Source of the DNA: an uncultured Erysipelotrichaceae bacterium
GTDB lineage: Bacteria > Bacillota_I > Bacilli_A > Erysipelotrichales > Erysipelotrichaceae
Assembly (NCBI GenBank): GCA_902786245.1
Contig: CADABS010000027.1
Coordinates: forward strand, 1-38,049
Length of the DNA stretch: 38,049 nt
Reading direction: 5' to 3'
Shown here: positions 31,372 through 38,049 of the stretch, one piece after another
Numbering within the stretch: position 1 is the stretch's first letter
Layout of the letters: each line of letters starts with the position of its first letter
Notes under the pieces: generated by a model
Database searches by the model: none
What the model saw: only the letters and a program-made list of their open reading frames with translations
Told to the model about the DNA's origin: nothing
Position numbers and translations under genes: made by a program

Positions 31372-31597
31372 TAAAAACATCCTCCGTAAAGGGACGATGT
31401 ATAATCGCGGTGCCACCCTTTTTGTCAAATTGTTTCACGTGAAACAATCAGGCCACTTCATTGTCGGATAACGGCCGATACCGGAAAGGATTGGTTTCAC
31501 TCCCGGGATGGATTCAATACCATATACAGACAGCTCGCATCATCCGCTGTCTTTCTGCAGATGCATATAATACTTACTATTCCCGATCAACGCTGTA
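31372..31597 (-). ncRNA. Serine T-box leader of serS
   Basis: The minus strand carries the T-box core AAGGGTGGCACCGCG pairing with CGTCCCTTT, and the competing terminator ACATCGTCC...GGAGGATGT with a T-rich tail (31400-31371). In stem I the specifier segment reads TGAA-TCC-A, with the Ser codon TCC at 31512-31510; the distal loop has G-G-A-T-G. Context in the metG leader is alike (TGAAC before the codon). A perfect parS site lies between stem I and the antiterminator. Confidence 0.9.
31431..31446. promoter_or_regulatory. parS site 2, inside the serS T-box leader
   Basis: TGTTTCACGTGAAACA, the perfect 16-bp consensus, 1.42 kb from the other copy. It is transcribed as part of the serS leader, where it would also form an RNA hairpin. 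Confidence 0.95.
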
Positions 31598-31602
31598 AAT
31601 GT

Positions 31603-31631
31603 ATTTAATCATTGGAAAAAATGTTTGTCAA
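31603..31631 (-). promoter_or_regulatory. Promoter of the serS T-box transcript
   Basis: TTGACA (31631-31626), 17 bases, TTAAAT (31608-31603) on the minus strand. Its -35 overlaps the -35 of the divergent plus-strand promoter. Confidence 0.7.
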
Positions 31632-31652
31632 GTAACAGAAATTAAGTATAAT
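31625..31652 (+). promoter_or_regulatory. Promoter of the RHH-like gene
   Basis: TTGTCA (31625-31630), 16 bases, TATAAT (31647-31652) on the plus strand, back to back with the serS promoter and sharing five bases with its -35. Confidence 0.7.
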
Positions 31653-31693
31653 AATAGTTGACTCATTCTACAATATATTTGGGGGAAATAAGC

Positions 31694-31921
31694 ATGCTTA
31701 AGCAGACACAGTATCAGCACAAACTTGAGTATAACAATACGTATAATCGTAACAACTACAGATCTTTTTCTGTCCGTTTCAATAATTCTTCTGAGGCAGA
31801 TATTATCAAATGGCTGGAGAGTCAGGAAAGTATCAAGAATTATCTCAGTAGTCTGATCCAGGCAGATATGAAGAAAAAGGAAAAAGCCGCAAAACGTTCT
31901 GCCGCAAAAGCAGCAAAATAA
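31694..31921 (+). CDS. Small ribbon-helix-helix-like protein
   Basis: The 75-residue product has a polar Tyr/Asn-rich start, a beta-like stretch Y-R-S-F-S-V-R-F, then two predicted helices (S-E-A-D-I-I-K-W-L-E and I-K-N-Y-L-S-S-L-I-Q-A-D-M), the layout of a MetJ/Arc-type ribbon-helix-helix seen in many small Firmicute proteins. The last 17 residues are a Lys/Ala tail that could bind nucleic acid. GGGGG lies 8 bases before the ATG. It is transcribed on its own, away from serS. Its function is unknown; an antitoxin role is possible but no toxin gene is adjacent. Confidence 0.7.
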   Translation: MLKQTQYQHKLEYNNTYNRNNYRSFSVRFNNSSEADIIKWLESQESIKNYLSSLIQADMKKKEKAAKRSAAKAAK

Positions 31922-31934
31922 GAAATTCTGTAAA

Positions 31935-31965
31935 ACATTCATGCATATGCATGGATGCTTTATTT
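31935..31965 (+). terminator. Likely terminator of the RHH-like gene
   Basis: CATTCATGCAT/ATGCATGGATG is an 11-base near-perfect inverted repeat (one G-U pair) followed by CTTTATTT, 14 bases after the stop codon. Confidence 0.55.
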
Positions 31966-32040
31966 GGTGTATGGATTACAAATCCATTCAATACGTTAAC
32001 ATACAGTTGTGAAACAGATATTGTATCAATCATTCATTAC

Positions 32041-32070
32041 AAAAAAGGCCATGGCTTTGGAGTCATGGTC
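32041..32070 (-). terminator. Terminator of the gyr operon
   Basis: GACCATGAC/GCCATGGCC (two mismatches) followed by T6 on the minus strand, just after the gyrA stop. Confidence 0.7.
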
Positions 32071-32078
32071 TTCTTTCC

Positions 32079-34565
32079 TTATTCTTCTGTTTCTTCGTTT
32101 TCGTCTGTATCTTCTTCCGGAGAAAGGATTGCGACAGTAGATACTTTCTGATCATCTTTGACATTGATCAGATGAACACCGGCAGCTGCTCTGCTGTAAA
32201 CACTGACCTGTTCCAGTGAAATACGGATAATAATACCGGAATTTGTCATGATCATACAGTCTTCATCGCCGTTGACAGCGCAGGTACATACAAGTTTACC
32301 GGTACGCTCGGTGACATTCATTGTCTTGACGCCCTTTGTACCACGGTTTGTCATACGATATTCATTGATATCAACCTTCTTGCCGTAGCCGTTCTCAGAA
32401 ACCGTAAGAATATATCTGCCTTCTTCGTTGGTAATCATACCTACGACTGTACCGCCGTCGGTATTGAATCCCTTTACGCCTCTGGCGATTCTGCTCATCG
32501 GACGGACTGTATTTTCACGGAATCTGACAGCTTTTCCGTTGGATCCGGCAATGATGATTTCCGCTTCGCCGCTGGTTCCTTTGACGAATGCAAGTTCATC
32601 GTCATCGTTCAGCTTGATTGCAATCTTGCCGTTCCGGTTGATGCTTTCAAATTCACTGATCTGCGTACGTTTGATAATACCGTTTCTTGTCGTAAAGAAC
32701 AGATAATTTGCTGTATCATCTGCCGAATACGGAACAAGTGCACAGATTTTCTCATTTCTGTCGATCTGCAGCAGATTGACAACCGGAATACCCTTGCTTG
32801 TTCTGCCGTATTCAGGAATATTGAATCCCTTGATTCTGAATACACGGCCCGTATCTGTAAATACAAGCAGGAAATCATGCGTAGACATGGTAATGAACTG
32901 ATCGATACCGTCATTATCATTCAGTTCCATGCCCTTGATACCTTTGCCGCCTCTGTTCTGTACACGATAGTTATCCGTTGTCATGCGCTTGATATATCCG
33001 CGGGAAGACAGCGAGATAACGATATTTTCTACCGGAATCAGGTCTTCATCTTCCATATCTGCAGGCGCATCGATGATTTCACTGCGGCGGGGATCTGCAT
33101 ATTTATCTTTGATTTCCGTCAGCTCATCTTTGATGATCTGAATGACTCTTCCGTGATTTGCGAGAATATCCTGCAGATCATCGATCTTTACCAGGAGATC
33201 CTGATATTCATTTTCGATTTTTTCCCGTTCCAGACCTGTCAGTCTTCTGAACTGCATATCCAGAATTGCCTTTGCCTGGATTTCATCGAGATTGAATCCG
33301 TTCATCAGTCTCGGCATCGCTTCATTGGCGTCTTTTGAATCACGGATCGTATGAATGATAGCATCCAGGTTATCGACCGCAATACGCAGACCTTCCAGAA
33401 TATGTGCTCTGTCCTGTGCCTTCTTCAGATCAAACTTTGTCCGGCGGACAATTACTTCATCCTGATGTGCAATATATCCCTGCAGGAGTTCCTTCATGGA
33501 AGCCTGACGGGGTGTCTTGCCGAACAGAACGACGTTGTTTACACCGAAATTGGACTGCAGCGGAGAAAGTTTGTAAAGCTGGTTCAGAAGAACTTCCGGC
33601 TGGACATCCTTCCGCAGCTCCAGAACAATGCGCATGCCGTCCATATTGGATTCATCACGCAGATCCGTAATGCCTTCGATCATCTTCTCTTTGGCAAGGT
33701 TTCCGATCCGTTCCACCAGAGAAGCCTTGTTGACCATATACGGAATTTCCGTGATGATGATTCTCGATTTGCCGTTGGGCATATCTTCAATATGCGACTT
33801 TGCACGCATGATAATACTGCCGCGGCCGGTTTCAAATGCCTGTCTGATACCGCTTCTGCCGAGAATATATCCGCCGGTCGGGAAGTCCGGACCTTTGATA
33901 TACTGCATCAGTTCCGTTGTCGTAATCTCAGGATTGTCCATGACCGCAAATACCGCATCAATCGTTTCACCGAGATTATGCGGGGCAACATTGGTTGCCA
34001 TGCCTACGGCAATACCGTACGAACCGTTGACGATCAGATTCGGGAAACGGGACGGAAGAACATCCGGCTCCACTTCCTCACCGTCGTAGTTCGGACTCAT
34101 ATTGACGGTATCTTTGTCCAGGTCTCTCAGCATTTCCACTGCAATCTTGGACATACGTGCTTCTGTATAACGCATCGCTGCAGCACCATCGCCGTCCATG
34201 GATCCGAAATTGCCGTGTCCGTCAACGAGAACCTTGCGCATGTTCCAGGGCTGTGCCATATAAACCAGTGCACCGTAGATAGATGAGTCGCCGTGCGGGT
34301 GATATTTACCCATGGTATCGCCGACGATACGCGCACATTTACGGTATGCCTTATCCGGTCCGTTATTCATTTCATTCATCGCATAGAGAATACGTCTCTG
34401 TACAGGCTTCAGACCGTCCCGTACATCTGGCAGCGCTCTTGCGACAATTACAGACATGGAATAGTCAATAAAATCGCGGCTCAGTTCTTTTGTCAGATTT
34501 GTTTCCGTTATATTTCCGGGGTCAAAATTTGACTCATCAAATTCCATAAAATCATCTCTGGCCAT
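32079..34565 (-). CDS. gyrA: DNA gyrase subunit A
   Basis: The 828-residue subunit cuts and rejoins DNA for negative supercoiling. The winged-helix region has R-D-G-L-K-P-V-Q-R-R-I-L-Y and the catalytic Tyr in A-A-A-M-R-Y-T-E-A-R. In the quinolone-resistance region the sequence is H-P-H-G-D-S-S-I-Y-G, i.e. the usual Ser is present. A gyrase-type C-terminal beta-pinwheel is present, with the GyrA-box-like Q-N-R-G-G-K-G-I-K-G that distinguishes gyrase from topoisomerase IV. The acidic C-terminus ends in Glu/Asp repeats. It follows gyrB by 14 bases with a strong AGGAGG. Confidence 0.97.
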   Translation of the reverse strand: MARDDFMEFDESNFDPGNITETNLTKELSRDFIDYSMSVIVARALPDVRDGLKPVQRRILYAMNEMNNGPDKAYRKCARIVGDTMGKYHPHGDSSIYGALVYMAQPWNMRKVLVDGHGNFGSMDGDGAAAMRYTEARMSKIAVEMLRDLDKDTVNMSPNYDGEEVEPDVLPSRFPNLIVNGSYGIAVGMATNVAPHNLGETIDAVFAVMDNPEITTTELMQYIKGPDFPTGGYILGRSGIRQAFETGRGSIIMRAKSHIEDMPNGKSRIIITEIPYMVNKASLVERIGNLAKEKMIEGITDLRDESNMDGMRIVLELRKDVQPEVLLNQLYKLSPLQSNFGVNNVVLFGKTPRQASMKELLQGYIAHQDEVIVRRTKFDLKKAQDRAHILEGLRIAVDNLDAIIHTIRDSKDANEAMPRLMNGFNLDEIQAKAILDMQFRRLTGLEREKIENEYQDLLVKIDDLQDILANHGRVIQIIKDELTEIKDKYADPRRSEIIDAPADMEDEDLIPVENIVISLSSRGYIKRMTTDNYRVQNRGGKGIKGMELNDNDGIDQFITMSTHDFLLVFTDTGRVFRIKGFNIPEYGRTSKGIPVVNLLQIDRNEKICALVPYSADDTANYLFFTTRNGIIKRTQISEFESINRNGKIAIKLNDDDELAFVKGTSGEAEIIIAGSNGKAVRFRENTVRPMSRIARGVKGFNTDGGTVVGMITNEEGRYILTVSENGYGKKVDINEYRMTNRGTKGVKTMNVTERTGKLVCTCAVNGDEDCMIMTNSGIIIRISLEQVSVYSRAAAGVHLINVKDDQKVSTVAILSPEEDTDENEETEE

Positions 34566-34579
34566 GAGTTCACCCCTCC

Positions 34580-36552
<1,973 letters not shown>

Positions 36553-36556
<4 letters not shown>

Positions 36557-37650
36557 ATACTGCCTCCTTGCTTTTCTGCTGTGATCCTGCCCTGTTCGAC
36601 ATAGAAACCTGTCCAGGCAAGATTCTTCATATGCGCAGGTATTTCCGCTGCTGTAATAATGCACTGGCACCTGCCCCGGATCATTTCAAGAAGTCTCCTC
36701 TGTCTTTCTGCATCAAGTTCAGACAGAACATCGTCCAGCAGCAGTACCGGCTGCTTTCCCGTTTCCGCCTGAATATACTTCATCAGCGCCATTTTGAATG
36801 CAAGCATGGTCATTCTTTTCTGCCCCTGTGAGGCCTGCTGAATGAGACTGACATCATTCATTTCAAACAGGAGATCTTCCCGATGTATTCCGTTATTTGT
36901 AATTCTGTAGTCAATGTCGCGCTGGCGGCTGTCTTTCATCATCTGCAGAAGATGCTCTCTGTCTGCTTCCATACAGCATTTTTTATAGCGCACATTGACC
37001 GTGACTGTTTCATCCATGGACAGCTCTCTGTAAATCTGAGGCATATGCAGATTGACCGTTTCAATGAATTTCTGTCTTTTTGCGATCACTGCCTCCATCA
37101 GATCTGCCATCTGCTCATCCAGAATATCCAGATACCGCATATCGATATTCATGTTTTTCAGCAGATCGTTTCTTTCCTTCATCAGATTTCTGTATTTATT
37201 CAATGAAGTAAGATATCCCGGTGAAACTTTTGTGATTTCCTGATCCATAATCTTTCTGCGGGTCTGGGGATGATCGCTGAATATATACAGATCATCCGGA
37301 GAAAAAAGGATCACATTGACCGCGCCGATAAAATCACTGCTTTTTTTCACAGGAATCTGATCGATCCGAAGTGTTTTTCCATTCGGATGAATGATTGCCC
37401 GCAGATCCTTTTTAATGCCTTCATCATCAATCCGGCATCTGATATCCGCAAACGGCATATCATTTCGAATCAGTTTTTTTTCATCAGCGATTCTGTGTGA
37501 CCTTGTCAGAGAAAGATATACCAGACTTTCCAGGAGATTTGTTTTGCCCTGGGCATTATGTCCGGTGATTACATTCAGATCAGGACTGAACGCAACCGAT
37601 GTATTCTCATAATTCCGGAAATTGCGGAGCTGGAGTGTTTCAACCTTCAT
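36553..37650 (-). CDS. recF: DNA replication and repair protein RecF
   Basis: The 365-residue ABC-type ATPase recognises gapped DNA and helps load RecA. The N-terminus L-R-N-F-R-N-Y, Walker [13 protein letters not shown] at about 31-42, signature Q-G-Q-K-R-M-T-M-L and Walker [12 protein letters not shown] are all present. The start codon overlaps the yaaA stop (TGATG), and the stop overlaps the gyrB start (ATGA). Confidence 0.97.
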
Positions 37651-37850
37651 CAGCGGACAGTGTACTTCCTTCCTCTGAAAGCAACAACATCCCCCGGATA
37701 CAGTTTTCTGCCTCTTCTGTTTTCCTTTTCACCGTTCACGGTTATACTGTTTTCAAGGATCATGATTTTGGCTTCACCGCCGGTGGACGCAATTCCGGCA
37801 AACTTCAGGAACTGCTGCAGAGTGATATATTCAGTTGTGATTTTATCCAT
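37650..37850 (-). CDS. yaaA: S4-domain RNA-binding protein YaaA
   Basis: The 66-residue protein is a lone S4 domain: I-T-L-Q-Q-F-L-K-F at the start, then G-G-E-A-K-I-M-I, V-N-G-E, and R-R-G-R-K-L-Y-P-G-D-V-V. It is the protein found between dnaN and recF in Firmicutes (YaaA/RlbA, implicated in 50S assembly). I chose the ATG at 37850, eight bases after AAGGAG; an ATG at 37901 would lie in the promoter region. It is first gene of the recF-gyrB-gyrA unit. Confidence 0.93.
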   Translation of the reverse strand: MDKITTEYITLQQFLKFAGIASTGGEAKIMILENSITVNGEKENRRGRKLYPGDVVAFRGRKYTVR

Positions 37851-37889
37851 TGTGACAGCTCCTTTTTCATGATGGAATACATCTGTATA

Positions 37890-37898
37890 ATTATACCA
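37890..37898 (-). promoter_or_regulatory. Extended -10 promoter of yaaA-recF-gyrBA
   Basis: TGGTATAAT on the minus strand gives a perfect TATAAT with the TG extension, 40 bases before the yaaA start. A poor -35 (AGGACT) fits the extended -10 class. Confidence 0.65.
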
Positions 37899-37934
37899 CA
37901 AAAAGTGTCAGAAGTCCTTTATTAATGGGCTTTT

Positions 37935-37995
37935 TCAGCAATTTCACCGATAAAAAAAGAGGCTTCATCAAGAAGTGTGGGCAGATTTAAGAAGC
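37935..37995 (-). terminator. Possible terminator of the gene entering from the right
   Basis: AGGCTTC and GAAGCCT (minus strand) pair across a loop of about 24 bases and are followed by CTTTTTTT. The stem overlaps the stop codon of the partial frame at the edge. Confidence 0.45.
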
Positions 37996-38049
37996 CTGTA
38001 AGGTAAATCCACCGGTATATCTGAACATCTCAGAAAGATCATATCGATC
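37987..38049 (-). CDS. Possible C-terminal fragment of a gene cut by the window edge
   Basis: A 20-codon frame open to the right edge ends at TAA (37989-37987): it reads ...M-F-R-Y-T-G-G-F-T-L-Q-A-S. Its stop precedes a terminator-like hairpin and the yaaA promoter, which fits a real gene end. It does not look like the usual DnaN C-terminus, which one would expect here. Too short to identify. Confidence 0.3.
   Translation of the reverse strand, partial: DRYDLSEMFRYTGGFTLQAS

Noticed and set aside
31364-31447. N-terminal extension of serS
   Set aside because: The frame stays open but runs through the T-box antiterminator and terminator; a strong Shine-Dalgarno fixes the ATG at 31354.

Overview
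The window reads as the origin-proximal chromosome arm of a low-to-mid GC Firmicute. The gene set (noc-parA-parB behind rsmG, rnmV next to rsmA, fhs, ebfC-recR behind dnaX, yaaA-recF-gyrB-gyrA, T-box leaders, small SRP RNA) fits Bacilli/Erysipelotrichia; a member of Erysipelotrichaceae is my best guess, but that is inference from gene content. Nearly every gene lies on the minus strand. Replication therefore probably starts beyond the right edge, where dnaA/dnaN would be expected but are not visible.

Right to left: the yaaA-recF-gyrB-gyrA operon (37.9-32.1 kb, each junction overlapping or very close, extended -10 promoter in front, terminator behind); a divergent small ribbon-helix-helix-like gene; serS under a serine T-box; the 4.5S/SRP RNA gene abutting tadA; then dnaX-ebfC-recR-fhs, an EVE-like gene, mnmG and a ThyX-like gene; then rsmG-noc-parA-parB. 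Two perfect 16-bp parS sites flank serS, one of them inside its T-box leader. Two inverted pairs of DnaA boxes sit in the leader region of rsmG-noc-parAB. The replication/segregation proteins and their target sites are therefore side by side here.

The middle (18.3-9.2 kb) holds a nitroreductase, a two-TM protein, a plus-strand DbpA-type DEAD-box helicase, the mnmE-tatD-rnmV-rsmA-ispE run of RNA maturation and isoprenoid genes (mostly with ATGA-type overlaps), prs, an orphan PTS EIIB, a plus-strand cold-shock gene and metG under a methionine T-box.

The left third (7.2-0.1 kb) is the accessory part. One coupled transcription unit encodes a small putative HTH protein, NAD kinase, a PTS EIIBC-like membrane protein that lacks the phospho-accepting cysteine, a Card1/DUF1887-like CARF-nuclease with no CRISPR locus in view, and a tyrosine-phosphatase-like protein. 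Behind it, with its own promoter and a palindromic operator candidate, is a protein with an HTH domain, a membrane anchor and RCC1-like and fibronectin-III-like outer domains, coupled to a GYF_2-type mini-protein. The first 94 bases are strongly structured noncoding sequence that I could not assign. No tRNA, rRNA, IS element or CRISPR array was seen.
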